From Bipolaris cookei (taxonomy: Eukaryota > Ascomycota > Dothideomycetes > Pleosporales > Pleosporaceae): 64,000 nucleotides of DNA. The notes under the pieces are model-generated. The model was not told the DNA's origin, did not search any database, and worked only from the letters and a program-made list of their open reading frames with translations. The stretch lies in NCBI GenBank assembly GCA_002286855.1, contig NRSV01000009.1, positions 188,984 through 252,983 on the forward strand, written 5' to 3'. Of the stretch, positions 1 to 11,691 are shown in pieces. The position numbers were made by a program, and so were the translations under genes. Each line of letters starts with the position of its first letter. Within the stretch, counting starts at the first letter, position 1.

Positions 1-129
1 TTTACCTTTCCCCTCATTTTGACAACGCTATTACATCTGCATGCAGAAAAGTCAAGAAGACTTTTTGAGAAAAAGAAACTTAGACTCATACAAAGGAAAA
101 GAAACATAACACATACCTCAAACGCCACT

Positions 130-1093
130 ATGCCGACCGCAATCGAACATCTCGGCGCAAAGATTTATCTTATTCATACACCGCGACTGCATCGACCTTT
201 TCTGACCACTGTGCCCTTCATTGCTGGTGACTTTGTGTCATGGGGATACCGGGTCGATCAGCATGCATCAAACTCTCCGTACATTGCTGAAATACGCGCG
301 CGCGAGAAGAAGCAGCATGCAAACCGCAAGGGACGAGACGTGAGCCAGAGGACAAAATTGATGGAAATATGGGCACACGAAATCATTGAAAGAAAGCGGA
401 TAGAAAGAAAAGCAAGAAGACAAAATTCAAGACGAGGAGGAGGAAGAAGAGGAGAAGAAGAAGAAGAAGAAGAAGTAGAAGAAGTAGAAGGAGAAGAAGG
501 AGAAACAACAGATCAGGAAACAAGAAACCCATGCATGCACACAGATTCCCGGATAAAGAAAACAGGAGACTTTGTCCAGGACTTCCTCGGCGGCATTGTC
601 GAAGTCGGTGAGTGCATCTCCACAAAACAAGTAGTAAACCATAGGACGACTACTGACTGAAACAAAAAAAGAGAACGAAGATAACCTAGAAACCCCACCT
701 TCCAAGAAAAGACCAGAGATACTACCAGAGACATTGCGAATCTGTGACCACGTACGCTACCTCTACGCGATCCGCTACGTCCCCAACGCACCCTTACCAG
801 ACTGGGCGCATCCCACCGTCACCTACGCCGACAGGGTGGTGCTGGAATACCGGCCGCAGAAAACAGACGTACACGACCGCTTTTTGCGCGCGCTGGGCAA
901 AGCAATAGGGAAAGACGAAGGACGAATGGGCAAGGTGGAAACGTGCATCAAGACAGGGGCAATGCGAGTGTCGTTGTGGATTGATGTTGGGGACGTGATT
1001 GGGGAGTGGGCGATGAGCAGGCAGGGAGATGTGGAGGATAGGGATCCCGTGCCCAAGTACGAGAGGGGAGAAGGGCCACCGGCGTATATTTAG
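130..1093 (+). CDS. Hypothetical protein, two exons
   Basis: Proposed exons are 130-607 and 729-1093, giving 280 residues. The 121-bp intron starts GTGAGT and ends CCAG, and the join is in frame. The frame is also open upstream to an ATG at 19; I chose 130 because the residues before it look like leader. The middle is a very basic then very acidic stretch with a GAA/GAG run (about 440-500). The C-terminal exon is better ordered, with Tyr/Arg-rich and Trp-containing segments, and looks like the conserved part. I do not recognise the family. The charged middle could instead be intronic, which would shorten the protein. The second exon reads as real coding sequence; the start is uncertain. Confidence 0.45.
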
Positions 1094-1936
1094 AAGGACG
1101 GTTGAATGCATGGTCTTTGCACAATACTGATAATGCTTAATTTACATTTTCACATGTATATGTAATGTACATAAGCAGCAGCCGGTGTGTGCGCTGTTGC
1201 TACCATTTTACTACTGGAAGGAAAATTGCATCGAGTGAATGTTGGATCAGTGGCTTCTCGTACTCGTGCAATGGGCAGGCCTACAATCGCTCGGCAAAAT
1301 GACCGGGTTTAATGCGTGGCCGGTCGTATTTTGGTCACATCCCAGGGAACGCATAGCCAAAGGGGCAAGTGTAGGAGCCGAAAGCGTGTCTAGTCGGTGG
1401 GCAGCGCAGTCGTCGTCATCGCGTCAGCCTGTCAATCACTCCAATGTCCGAAGGCCGTCGAGTGGTACTTTAGCCAGGCAATCGGTTATGTTCTTGTTGG
1501 GGCTGGTGGTTGGCGCGCTCGATGGCGTGAGGTTGTATGGCGGCCGACGGTGGAAGACTGCGGACTTGAAGCAGTCATCCACACGGCGTTTCAGAGGCGT
1601 GGCTATGCATAGGCGATGCTCCCAAAATACGAATAAACACACCCCCTAAATGTCGGCGCCAAGCCATGACTGAGCAGTGGCGCCGCTGCAAGGCTTGCCG
1701 CTGACCAATCACGGTGCGTTGTTGCCTGGTAGCGCAATGACGGGTGTCAGGGCAGGCGTGAATGGATGCGGGCCCTAAAACTAAGTGGGGACGCGCGCTC
1801 AGCTCTCGACTATTCCCCGGTTCTTGCTATACCATTTATCCTTCTCCCTTTTCTTCCTTGCCTTTTCCCACACTCACTTTACTGCATTTTTCGTCTTGAA
1901 CCCTAGTCACTCACTTGCCACTTTTCCATATCAACC
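1094..1936. other. Intergenic, no gene seen
   Basis: This stretch contains short open frames on both strands but none with protein-like composition. The last 150 bases are pyrimidine-rich, as expected for the promoter and 5' leader of the glucanase gene that follows. Confidence 0.5.
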
Positions 1937-3244
1937 ATGCGTTTCACAACTGCTCTTGTTCTTGCGGCGACCGCCGTCACTGGCGCCGTCGCCCAGGACT
2001 CCTTTGTCCTGGGTTTCAACTCTGGCGCTACTGACGACAAGGGCAAGCCAAAGACTCAGGCCGACTTCGAGAAGGAGTTCAGAACTGCCCAGAACCTCAA
2101 GGGTGCGCCTGGAAAGTTTAACACCATCCGTCTCTACTCCAACGTTCAGTCGGGTACCACCGATACCCCTATCGCCGCTTTCCCAGCTGCCATTGCCACA
2201 AACTCCAAGCTGCTCCTTGGTGTCTGGGCCTCGGGTACCGACAGCATCGACAACGAGCTCAAGGCCCTGAGCTCCGCCATCGAGGAGTACGGCACCAAGC
2301 TCACCGACCTCATTGTCGGTCTCTCCATCGGTAGCGAGGATCTCTACCGCGTCTCTGAGCCTGGTATCAGGAACAAGTCTGGTGTTGGCAACAGCGCCGA
2401 GAAGATTGTCCAGTTCATCAAGGACGCCCGTAAGAAGCTCGAGGGAACCCCCCTGAGCGGCGTCAAGATTACTCACGTCGACACCTGGACCGCCTGGGTC
2501 AACCAGTCCAACAAGGCCGTCATTGACGAGGTTGACTTCCTTTCCGTCAACGCTTTCCCCTTCTACGAGGTCGAGCATGACAACAATGTCAAGAATGGCG
2601 GCAAGCTTTTGAGCAGCGCCATCGAAGCCACCGAAGGTGTTGCAGGAGGCAGGGACGTCTGGGTCACCGAAACCGGTTGGGCATACACCGGTCCTAACTT
2701 TGGCGCCGCCGAGTGCTCCGTTGACAACCTCGAGTACTACTGGAAGAACGTCGGTTGCGGCCTCTTCAACAAGAGGAACGTCTTCTGGTACACTCTCCGT
2801 GACGCCAACCCAGCCAACGAGGTCAAGTTCGCCATTACTGACAACCTGTCCACCACTGCCCGCTTCGACCTCACTTGCGACAAGGATACGACGCTTCCTT
2901 CCGCCTCGACCGGCAACAGCACCAACACCAACGGTACTTCCTCCACTGGTAACTTTTCTAGCGGCAACTCAACTAGCAGCACTGGCAGCGGCAACTCGAC
3001 TAGCAGCACTGGCAGCGGCAACGGCACCAGCACCTCTGGCGGAAACAGCAACGGTGGCGGCAGCAGCAGCAGCAGCAACGGTGGTAACAGCAGCAGCAAC
3101 GGTGGTAACAGCAGCGGAATCGGTAGCAGTGGCGCCAGCCCATCATCGCCACCTGAGAGCAACAGTGCCAGCTCGATATCTCTTGTCAACGCCATGGCCA
3201 TGGGTCTCTCCGCCGTCTTCGCCGCTGCCGCTTGGGCTTTGTAA
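1937..3244 (+). CDS. GPI-anchored endo-1,3-beta-glucanase, GH17 (EglC-like)
   Basis: Intronless, 435 residues. Residues 1-19 form a signal peptide ending VAQ. Residues about 22-310 are a GH17 barrel: the acid/base motif GSEDLYR puts Glu at 134, and VTETGW puts the nucleophile Glu at 245. Residues about 320-410 are Ser/Gly/Asn/Thr-rich with repeated short units, typical of an O-glycosylated wall linker. The protein ends in a hydrophobic tail after a small-residue stretch, as in GPI-anchored proteins. Members of this family cut or remodel beta-1,3-glucan at the plasma membrane and cell wall. Length and architecture match fungal EglC-type glucanases. The ATG at 1937 follows a long pyrimidine-rich leader and is the first in frame that yields the signal peptide. 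Confidence 0.93.
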   Translation: MRFTTALVLAATAVTGAVAQDSFVLGFNSGATDDKGKPKTQADFEKEFRTAQNLKGAPGKFNTIRLYSNVQSGTTDTPIAAFPAAIATNSKLLLGVWASGTDSIDNELKALSSAIEEYGTKLTDLIVGLSIGSEDLYRVSEPGIRNKSGVGNSAEKIVQFIKDARKKLEGTPLSGVKITHVDTWTAWVNQSNKAVIDEVDFLSVNAFPFYEVEHDNNVKNGGKLLSSAIEATEGVAGGRDVWVTETGWAYTGPNFGAAECSVDNLEYYWKNVGCGLFNKRNVFWYTLRDANPANEVKFAITDNLSTTARFDLTCDKDTTLPSASTGNSTNTNGTSSTGNFSSGNSTSSTGSGNSTSSTGSGNGTSTSGGNSNGGGSSSSSNGGNSSSNGGNSSGIGSSGASPSSPPESNSASSISLVNAMAMGLSAVFAAAAWAL

Positions 3245-4164
3245 GCGCAGTCAGCACAACGAGAATCGTTTAGATACTAGACTTCCTTGATGTTAGTACC
3301 ATAAGTAAACGGTTGCATTCGTGACGGGGGGAATCGGAGTCGTCTGCGAATATTTGTACCTGTTTGAGCGATTGGCTCGCAAGCTTATGTCTTTGTAATA
3401 TATCCCTAGAAATGGAAGGCCAGTCATTGTTTTTGTCGTCATATTGACTATTTGCGAATATACATATATATATGTGTGTGTGTGTGTTGAATGTTGTACT
3501 CGTAGTGATGCGTGTGAGAGAAGAAGGGGAGATGTTGCTGATAGCGTAGTTGATATAAGCTGCGCTTAACTACCCCACTTGTCCAAGACGCAAACAATAT
3601 CCGTAGCCGCAACCTTATGTCTTGTCGTCAGCACTATTGCATCGTGTGCTAAGCACTTTGGTGTCTTGTCGTCAGAACTCTTATGTTCTCTTGTCAGCGT
3701 TGCTTACCGTAAAGCCTAAAATATCCAATTAATACACTTGCACAAAGAGTGTTTACGCTTCAATCAGCTCTTCGCATATCAATCTTTTCCCTCCCTTTTC
3801 TCGATTCCTGTTTTAAGCTCTTGTTATGTTCTTAAAAAGACTACTGCGCATGCATCTTCTACCTGATGTACAAGAGCAGACCTGCATTATTAAAAGGATC
3901 TACTTCCAAAACAGGAGGTAGATAATACTTAGCACTCACCTTTTCTGGCTCGTATTAATCCACTTAGCTATACTAGGCGATACTCCCACTTGGCAACTCG
4001 CTGATACATCATCCCATAACCTTGAATGACACCATTATACATAATTGGTGCAGCAATTATCACCTCACTCCCAATACATTTCCCAACTACACCCATCACA
4101 CCCGAATATCACCCCACTCACGTCTTTCGTACGAGCCGGCAATCCAGACTCATCGAAACTATAA

Positions 4165-4178
4165 GGGGGGGGGGGGGG
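4165..4178. repeat. Poly-G homopolymer (14 G)
   Basis: Fourteen consecutive G residues in noncoding DNA. The length may be unreliable in a sequencing assembly. Confidence 0.85.
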
Positions 4179-5039
4179 TTGAAAATAGTCACAGTATGCA
4201 CCTCATCTGAGATGACATGGGATTAGGTGAGATGGAAACCTTGTTCGATTAGGAGGCGGGTAAGTACTTAGAGTGGATGTATTGAAGGTTCTACGCCGAA
4301 ACTTTGTTTGGAGGATCTGGACCTCTGCGGGTTTGGGTCCAAACGATATTATTGAAATTGTTTCAGTCGTAGGGTATGTAGCTGGCATTTTTTTTGGTAT
4401 GAAGATGCGGTAGTGGAATTATGATCGTGTGTTGGGTTGGGTAGAGGTAAAAATGAGGTTGGGGGTTAAAGATGGGATACCTGAGAAGTATGGCATGTCA
4501 AAGGAATAGCGGGGATATTCTACATGCCTTGCATCCACCTCCTTTTTTGGAAATTACGCATCGGTTATCGCAGTTCTCATGTCCAAATGGATGGGTTGGT
4601 AGCATGTCGCTTGGTCAACGACAGAGCTTCCATGAGCGCTGCTATTCTCGTTCAGAGCTCAACAGGAAACGATCCCTGTCAGTCACGATGATAAATATTT
4701 GCGGAGAGCAATGCTGGTATACGTTAGTATGATTGAGAATGTACTGATGTTAAGCTCCAGTCTAGATGAATGATGCTATGAAGAAGGAAGTCTCTAATGC
4801 TCCGAAGGGCTGTATACTAGACTGAGACATCGTTGAAGTTACCTTAAAAAAAGTACCCAACCAGGGTTAGATTCTATTTTTGGGCTGCCGGCCCACTCGT
4901 CTAGCTCCTTTACCGAGGGAAATCATGATATTCCATCTTTCTTAGTATTCATCAGTCTCGTACTTTATAGTATTCTTTCCTCGAAAAAACAACAACAACA
5001 ATAAGTAAGGTACCGGCCGAATTACTCCTACAGTGTGAA

Positions 5040-5073
5040 GAGGAAAGAAAGAAAGAAAGAAAGAAAGAAAGGA
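5040..5073. repeat. (GAAA)n microsatellite
   Basis: A tract of about eight GAAA units in noncoding DNA, followed by more A-rich sequence. Confidence 0.85.
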
Positions 5074-5769
5074 GATTATTTAAAAAAGAAAAGAAAAAAA
5101 GTCTCACTATATGTTACGATGCTGTTATTCAAAAAAAACCAGGCAACAACCCTTCTAACCATTCAGCTTCCCAATCCTTATTTCCCCACTCATTACTCAT
5201 ACTACTCAAACGGTTGCCCTTGTACGCAGGTCCCGACGCCACGGCTTCATGCAATCAATATGTTGGACGAACGGTAGTATGCAAAATAGATTGAGACGCG
5301 GAGTCCGATTGGTGCTGCGAGTGTTGTCACGTGCAGAGTGGGTACCGGGGGGCGGTGCAGGGCGTAAGTATCGAGATGGGAGGGCCAATCAGGTTGGCGG
5401 GTGGGCAGGACGCCTTGATTGAAAGAGGGAATGAGCGAGGTTGGTTGGTGTGGATACGGTATGTAGGATTGCAGGTGAGAGTATTGGGGATTAGTAAGGG
5501 GAGAGAAGGCAGGATTGGGAGCGGAGTTTGTGTTTTGGGCTGAAAGGATTCGTTGTTGTGGGTTGTTTTTTTGAGAAGCGTAGTTCGCTCTTCTTTTTTG
5601 GAAGAGGGGGGGGGAGGAGGTTTCTCTCTTTTCTTCGTGATTTTTTTTTCGCCATTTTGAAAGTGTGTCAGGGATTCAAAGACGTATCGTTGATAACACT
5701 CGTTTTTACGAAGTGAATACACATAAATCCCTCACCTTTATACGATCGTTACGCCCAAGTTCAACAGCC

Positions 5770-6129
5770 ATGGCACGACTTCCACGAGCAACCACCTTAA
5801 CACCCCTCATCATCCTCGGTATGCTCCCTTATACAACCGCCGCACCCCTTATCAAACGCGACGAGGGATACATTCTTCCAAAGCCCGTCATCATTCTGCT
5901 TATTATCCTCGGAGCCGGACTGTTTGTGTGCATGGGATTTGCGATACACAGTGCATTTGGGTTCCAGACGAATGGAAACGGCATGAAGAACATTGGGGCG
6001 GAGCAAATGGAATACATGACGGAGGTGCGTGGGCGGAACTTGGCGGGTATGATGGCGCAAGGACAGCAGAGTCAGATGGAGGGGGTCGGGCCTGGGGGGA
6101 TGAGAAGGGGGGAGAGAGTGTACGATTAG
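5770..6129 (+). CDS. Small single-pass membrane protein, unknown function
   Basis: Intronless, 119 residues. A signal-like hydrophobic N-terminus (about residues 1-25) is followed by a Lys-Arg pair (LIKRDE) that could be a Kex2-type cleavage site. One strong membrane helix follows (about residues 38-58, rich in I/L/V/G). The C-terminal tail is about 60 residues, hydrophilic, with Met, Gln and Gly. The frame is open upstream to 5665, but the ATG at 5770 sits after a pyrimidine-rich leader and starts the hydrophobic leader, so I prefer it. This is the layout of a small type I membrane protein with a cytosolic tail. I do not recognise the family. The 3' flank carries an unusual repeat array. Confidence 0.6.
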   Translation: MARLPRATTLTPLIILGMLPYTTAAPLIKRDEGYILPKPVIILLIILGAGLFVCMGFAIHSAFGFQTNGNGMKNIGAEQMEYMTEVRGRNLAGMMAQGQQSQMEGVGPGGMRRGERVYD

Positions 6130-6247
6130 GGGTATGCTGGGGTGTGTTGGGACAGGAGTGAAGGAAGCGAGAGGCAATATTGTGTTGGATTGATCATTTT
6201 GAGTTGGGTGCAATTAGTTCATGTATATTTCTACTGTTTGAGATCAG

Positions 6248-6985
6248 GTACAAGATTTGATACTGGGACAGGATGCGTTTTTGATGGTATAATTGTTTTT
6301 GGCTGGCTATGGTGGGTGCATACACATCTTTACTCCTTGCGCTTCTGTACTGCATATAGTTTCTGGACAGGCAATGCTTGTGACAGATGGAATTATTTGG
6401 AATTGGCCACAATGTATACATGTATCTGTTCATCGTTTGCACTCATGTACAGAAACTGATACTGAGATAGGAAGTGTTTATGGGAATTGTTGCAAGAGGA
6501 ATACAGTGGGTGCATACGTCTTTCCACTGTTTCCGCTGATGTACTACATTTGGGATTGAATATACAGTGTCGTGAATGGTTAGCCTAAGTGCGTTGGGTT
6601 TATATGTGTCTATCGCTTACGTTAATGTACTATATCTAGTACTGGAACAAGGAGTGTTCATTGTGGATTCATTATCACAACTTGACTACAGTGAGTAAAT
6701 AAATTATCTCTGCTGCTCGTATCACGTACTGTATCTGATATCAGCACAGGTAGTTTTGGTCATTAACATAATCCTTGAAGGCTACGTTACCACAAGCCGA
6801 CTACACTGAGTCCACGTAGTTGACTACTACTACTACTACTACTTACATTTACAATTCATGTTTTACATTTGACAACATAACAGGCAGTATTTGCAGAACA
6901 TGTTGATTGTAGTAGAAACATGGGTATTCGCTCTACCTTGCATTCCCTACAGTACATCATCGGATACTAGAATAAGCAGTATATG
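6248..6985 (+). repeat. Degenerate tandem repeat, ~100-bp period, about 8 units
   Basis: Successive units begin with a GTAC core followed by a TGATACTGGGACAGG-like block and then a GTGTT-like block. GTAC anchors are at 6248, 6347, 6447, 6541, 6627, 6726 and 6952, with a weaker unit near 6862 (TTAC). Spacings are 99, 100, 94, 86, 99, about 136 and about 90. A second shared block, resembling GTGGGTGCATAC, lies about 65 bp into several units, and the units end with a TCATGTAC-like sequence. The copies are diverged by substitutions and small indels, so this is an old array. It does not encode a continuous protein. It begins within about 120 bp of the stop codon of the membrane-protein gene and may overlap its 3' UTR. 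Confidence 0.65.
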
Positions 6986-7300
6986 CAAACAATCCAATCA
7001 TGTCAATCTACCTACACACCTTCCTCGTCTTACACCACCAGCTCGTTAAATCCACATATCTTCTTACCATTTTCCTATCAACTCGTCAAAGTTATACAAA
7101 TGCATGTAGAAAAAAAAAGAAGAAAAAGAAAACACATACAGCTGACTACGTACATGTACATAGTTGGCCTACAATCTCTTGTCAAAAAAAAACGCCTGGT
7201 TGGCGACGTCAGACTAAAGAAGAGGGCGAGATTTGCGCCACAGGTCTCGTATTGGGCAGAGGGATCCACGTACCCCCCTGTACATATATATAATGCATCC

Positions 7301-7326
7301 GAGAGAGAGAGAGAAAGAGAGAGAGG
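7301..7326. repeat. (GA)n microsatellite
   Basis: A GA dinucleotide tract with one interruption in noncoding DNA, between the ~100-bp repeat array and the next gene. Confidence 0.85.
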
Positions 7327-7772
7327 AAAAAAAGGTGGCTGATTAGTTAGGCCGGAGAAGGGCCAGGCCTAAAGGGCAGTGTGTTAGTGGGATGCCTGAC
7401 AGGCCGAGTGCCGGGCAATTGGCTGGCGGTAGCTGAACTAGGGGCAAGGGTGGAGAATTTCGGGATCTGGGGCTGAGATGCAGGCGTTCCAGAAAGCGAG
7501 GGCAATGGGTTAGTGCGGTTAGATGCATATTTGAATATACGGATTTATGTTCCCGACAAGGCGTAAGATGATTTACGGAAATGCAATTGTGGCTGTCATG
7601 GTACGTAATGTCACAAAGGCTGATGATGTCAAGTCAAAGTTTAATGTGCTTGTCAACGGTCAATGATTGTTGAGATGAAAAAAAAACGACAAAGAATTGG
7701 ATTTGGTCAAAGTAACTGCAGGAATAAAAAGAGCAAACAGGCATTGTAGTCAGCATGGTAAATGACAGAGAA

Positions 7773-9069
7773 TCAAGTAGCTTCTGCAGCTGAAGAGGGC
7801 CCCTCGTCGTCGACGCCCATGGCTCTAAGCTTGGCTTCGACAGCTGCGACCACTTGGGCATCAAACTGGTCTGACTTCTTTGGTTTCTTGACACTGCATC
7901 ATGTTAGTAAACGATGATGGTGTTATTTGAAGAGGTAATAGGGGGTTACATACGGAGATCTGGTACACTGATCGCACCGTTCGTGTCCACAGCCTGGACA
8001 CTGAGGCGAGTGATTTTGGAAGAGACTGTTGCACTTTTCACACTGCCAGCGAACCCTGATTCTTGGTTTCCGCCATGTGCGTCTAAACGTCTCAAGTTGC
8101 CTGTCGACCTCTGTTTCGCTGTCTGCTTCGGCGTCGCCGGGGTATCCGGTGGGCCATTTGGTAAGCTTTGCGGGCTCGCGGGGGCATTTTGTGCATCTGG
8201 CGTGGTGGCAGTTTTGGCAGATGACAGCTTGGGCAGGGACGAAGACAGTGGAGCACTTGTGGCAGGTGCGCCTGATGCGCTGCTTGGTAGGCTGGTAGAC
8301 GAGTTCGTCTCCAGCGCGGGTGCGGATGGTGAGCATGCGCTTCCTCTTTGGCTGGTCGGGGGCGTCCTTTTCGGCCTGCTTCTCCTCGGGCGTCTTCTTC
8401 TTGGGATAGCGAGGGCACTTCTTGCAGCGCCTGTGCTCGCACTGGACACAGGTCCTGTCGGCGCCATAGAGGGTGCCGCAGCGGTGGCAGGTGCGGTGGA
8501 CACGCATGCGAATGGGCTTCTCGACACGCTGCAGAGGGGGCATGGGGCCCGGGGCAGCGACCCACTCATGAGACTCGAGAGTGAGGCCATATTTTGCAAA
8601 GAGAGCGCGGGCACGCTCCTGCTGCATGGCATTGCGGTCCATGGACCTTGGGGCGGGAGCGGGGCTGTCAGGTTGTTAGTGGACATGATGGCGTTGGTGT
8701 TGGAGTCTATTGGGAGACTCACGTAGCGGGGATGGGCTGGGGAGTAGTGGAGGTGGTGGTGGTGGTGGTGTCTTTTGCGCCTTCATTGTCGATGGATGGC
8801 TTTTCTTGTGGTTGCTGTTGCGGAGGCGGTGATGAGGGTGAAGGTTGCTGGCCCTGCAGTTTTTGCTGTTGTTGTGGCTGAGGTTGTTGTTGGGCGGCAG
8901 CAGCAGCAGCAGTAGCAGCAGCAGAAGAAGAAGGAGCGTCCGGGGCTGGGGCAGGCGGTTGCGACTTGGAGGACCGGTCCCTCTTGAAGACGGTGCTCAT
9001 TCTCTTTACATATTTGCCCAGGCCCGTCTTGGCCTTGCCCTGGGGCGGGGGATTGGGCGGCGTCGACAT
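7773..9069 (-). CDS. Protein with three zinc-ribbon-like repeats
   Basis: Proposed exons on the minus strand are 8723-9069, 7954-8664 and 7773-7893 (392 residues). Introns of 58 and 60 bp use GTGAGT...CAG and GTATGT...CAG, and all joins keep frame. Residues 1-115 are low complexity (Pro, Gln, Ala, Ser, Thr). The core then holds three related cysteine modules, each CxxC...CxxC..xxCxxC, separated by Lys/Arg-rich linkers. The modules begin CHRCG, CHKCS and CEKCN and end RCKKC, RCTKC and RCDQC. These should bind zinc, probably cross-braced or double-ribbon fashion. The C-terminus is acidic and alanine-rich. I do not know a named family. Nuclear or ribonucleoprotein roles are possible but not shown. 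Confidence 0.75.
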
Positions 9070-9768
9070 GGCTGGCGTCGGCGGTGGTGACAGTGGAGGT
9101 GACAGTGAGGGCAGTGTTTGGTGGTGGTGTGGTGTAGTTTAGCAGCAGAGAGTGGAGGGTGCAAGGCCGAGGTCGTGTCCAAATCCCTAGAGTCTGGCCA
9201 CTGGGTCAACTGGTCGGGAGGGACACCGAAGGCTTGGTAGGCGAACCCCACTGGCGCCCACAGCCAATACACACACGTGCTTCGCACACTGGCTCACTGG
9301 CTGCTGGCACTACTTTGCTGGTGAGACTGGTGAGACTGGTGGATGGTCGGTGGCTTGACAACAGTGTCCAAGTCTGATGTGCCTCGTCGTGTATATGTAT
9401 GCGGATGCGTCGTAGCCATCAGACCATGGCAAGCAACGGTGGCAGCGCCTGTGGCATGGGCTGTTGGCCGTCTCCCGGCGTGCTGGGATGGACCCCGAAC
9501 TACGCACAAGCGGCCCGTTGGTGGCCAAGGCACAACTCCCTGCTCGGCTGACTGCGGCGACGGGCTTTTTCTCTATCACCATGTCCATATAGCTCTACGC
9601 CAGCGCAAAACAAGACGGTTGGCCGTGTCCGCGGCTACTCAGTACACTGTGTCTGCCCGTGGCGATGCATATTTCATGCCGTACTGTATGTAGCATTGCT
9701 AGATCCTGCCCATGTACATATACACATGTCAATACATACATATATTGCCTCAGGTGCACCGTCACATC

Positions 9769-9842
9769 GCTTGCCCGCCTGCCCGCTTGCCCGCTTGCCC
9801 GCTTGCCCGCTTGCCCGCTTGCCCGCTTGTCCGCCTGCCCGC
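9769..9842. repeat. 8-bp minisatellite (GCCCGCTT)n
   Basis: About nine copies of an 8-bp unit with a few C/T variants, in noncoding DNA. All six frames stay open across it, which produces spurious repetitive open frames. Confidence 0.9.
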
Positions 9843-10238
9843 TGCACTCAGACTCCCAGTGCCAGGCCGTCCAAGGCCAATAACTGCCCACTCACTACTC
9901 TACACATACGTAGCTAGATACGCATACACGTCCATATGCCACCGACAGAACCGCCGCCAGCCTGGTGGCTTGGGTACGGCTGCACTGCTCCCCGTGAGCT
10001 GGGTCGGTCGTCGGCTGGTGCAATGCCAATGGCTCATCGGCCAGCCCATCATCGCTGCTTCCGCCCACCTGGACTCATCGCGCCCGCCCGGGCCTTCTTT
10101 TCGTCTCACCCACCACCTATCGATCCCAATACCCCGGCATTCCGCACACGCTAACAACACGGCTCCATGTAACACATCGATACCACTCTCTTCTTCTCCT
10201 TCGTTTACATACTACACACAATCATATGCCTGCACATG

Positions 10239-10342
10239 TCTATCTCTTTCTCTCTCACTTTCTCTCACTCTCACTTTCTCTCTCTCACTCTCTCTCACAC
10301 ACTTTCTCTCTCTCACACATACATACATATACATATATATAT
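10239..10342. repeat. CT-rich tract running into (TA)n
   Basis: Imperfect CTCTCAC/TTTCTC repeats followed by CATACATA and TATATA. No coding potential. Confidence 0.8.
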
Positions 10343-11542
10343 CCAGGCTAACCTAGCCCATGCCCAGCCCAATATCCACCTCGACTAGTCCCACTCCTGC
10401 ACAGCTCGATTTCCATCAGCACTAACCACGCAGCCTGCTATAGTCATCATTACTATCATCATTTCCGCCATCTCCGTCTCCATGCCTTGCATTCCATGCT
10501 TTCATCGTTTCTCTTGGTTTCAAAAAACCACAATACAAACTTCGATGCCGTCCATTACAGCATATACACGCCGAATCAGACGCCTCGCTTAGACCCCCCC
10601 CCTCGCAGCCCGCGCCCGTTTCCCAATGCCCAAAACGTACCACTGTTGCGGCATGCTCAATACTCTGCCACCCCCAATCCCTGCCCCCCTTCAAACACGG
10701 CCCATATCTCTCCGACCCTCTTCGCATTTCCTCTTCGGTCCAACCACTGCTGTTTTTGCTTTCATCCAACTTATCACGAACCTTGAGAACAAACAAAGCA
10801 TAATAAAACAAATACTAAGGATAAGCCTGCTTACCAGTAAACATCTGCCGAGACGCAGGGTCAGGAAAAAAACGGTATCCCGGTGCAACGGTCCGACTCC
10901 CTCATTCTGGCATTTTTTTTCCCCCAAACACATCCATTACATTTCTCTCTAATACCTACCTCATAAATGTTAATGCAAAGCTCCATCCCCCCCCTAAGTT
11001 GGGCATCCTTTTTTTTTCTGCTCGAGCCGAATTTCTCAAATCGGGCACCAAGCCAGGAAGAGATAGACAGGTGTAAAAAAAGGCTAGAACGTACCACTAG
11101 CGTGTGTGCGCATCCCATCGTAGCTCCCGTCCCCCCCACCCAACTGGCGTTTGACTCGGTCCTCGAGTTTGCCACCCCTATGCTTGTATAATACAGGCTT
11201 CATGTTATAAGATTGCGTCAGCATGCCCAAACGGGATATCAACGCGACGGGGGACACGTTGGTATATGCTGTCGTATCTTTTGATAGCTAGTTAGGGATT
11301 AGGCTTGTGTAAAAGTAGAGAGGGAAGATTGGCATCTATTATGCATACTCTGTCTCCCTCTAGATGTGAATGCGAAAGAAGAGAGATTCGACAATTGACA
11401 CTCAATATACATATGTGCACGACAAATACTGGATAGTTAGGAGAGAGTCTCTTATGTGTAGACTACAATGCAACGCTAAATAACTACATACGAACTACAT
11501 GACCCATCGCAACGCCATACGCCCCTTCCCTAACCAACTAGA

Positions 11543-11545
<3 letters not shown>

Positions 11546-11573
<28 letters not shown>

Positions 11574-11580
11574 ACAAACA
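11546..11580. repeat. (CAAG)n microsatellite
   Basis: About seven CAAG units followed by CAAA units, just downstream of the Lon gene stop codon. Confidence 0.85.
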
Positions 11581-11691
11581 ACCATTCTCCCTCTCTTCAT
11601 CCACAATGCCTTCTTCTTGCTTTCTAATGCAACACTCTTACTTACACTGCCCCCCCCAAATACTATACAATCTACTCTCATATCCCATCAA

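Larger units (their letters stand above)
3245..5769. other. Intergenic 2.5 kb, AT-rich, simple repeats only
   Basis: No coding region is supportable. It holds a TA/TG run near 3463-3488, a 14-G homopolymer at 4165-4178 and a (GAAA)n tract at about 5040-5073. The sequence TCTTGTCGTCAG occurs twice near 3620 and 3665. The small frames here have poor amino-acid composition. Confidence 0.5.
9070..11691. other. Intergenic 2.6 kb, repeats and low-complexity DNA
   Basis: The stretch lies between the start of the zinc-ribbon gene and the 3' end of the Lon gene. I see no supportable gene. It holds an 8-bp minisatellite, a long CT-rich tract and a CAAG tract, listed separately. The CT-rich blocks could be promoter elements but no gene starts there. 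Confidence 0.5.

Noticed and set aside
9696..10356. Long plus-strand open frames over the minisatellite and CT tract
   Set aside because: They arise from the 8-bp repeat and CT tract keeping all frames open; composition is low-complexity and they have no start context or homology-like pattern.
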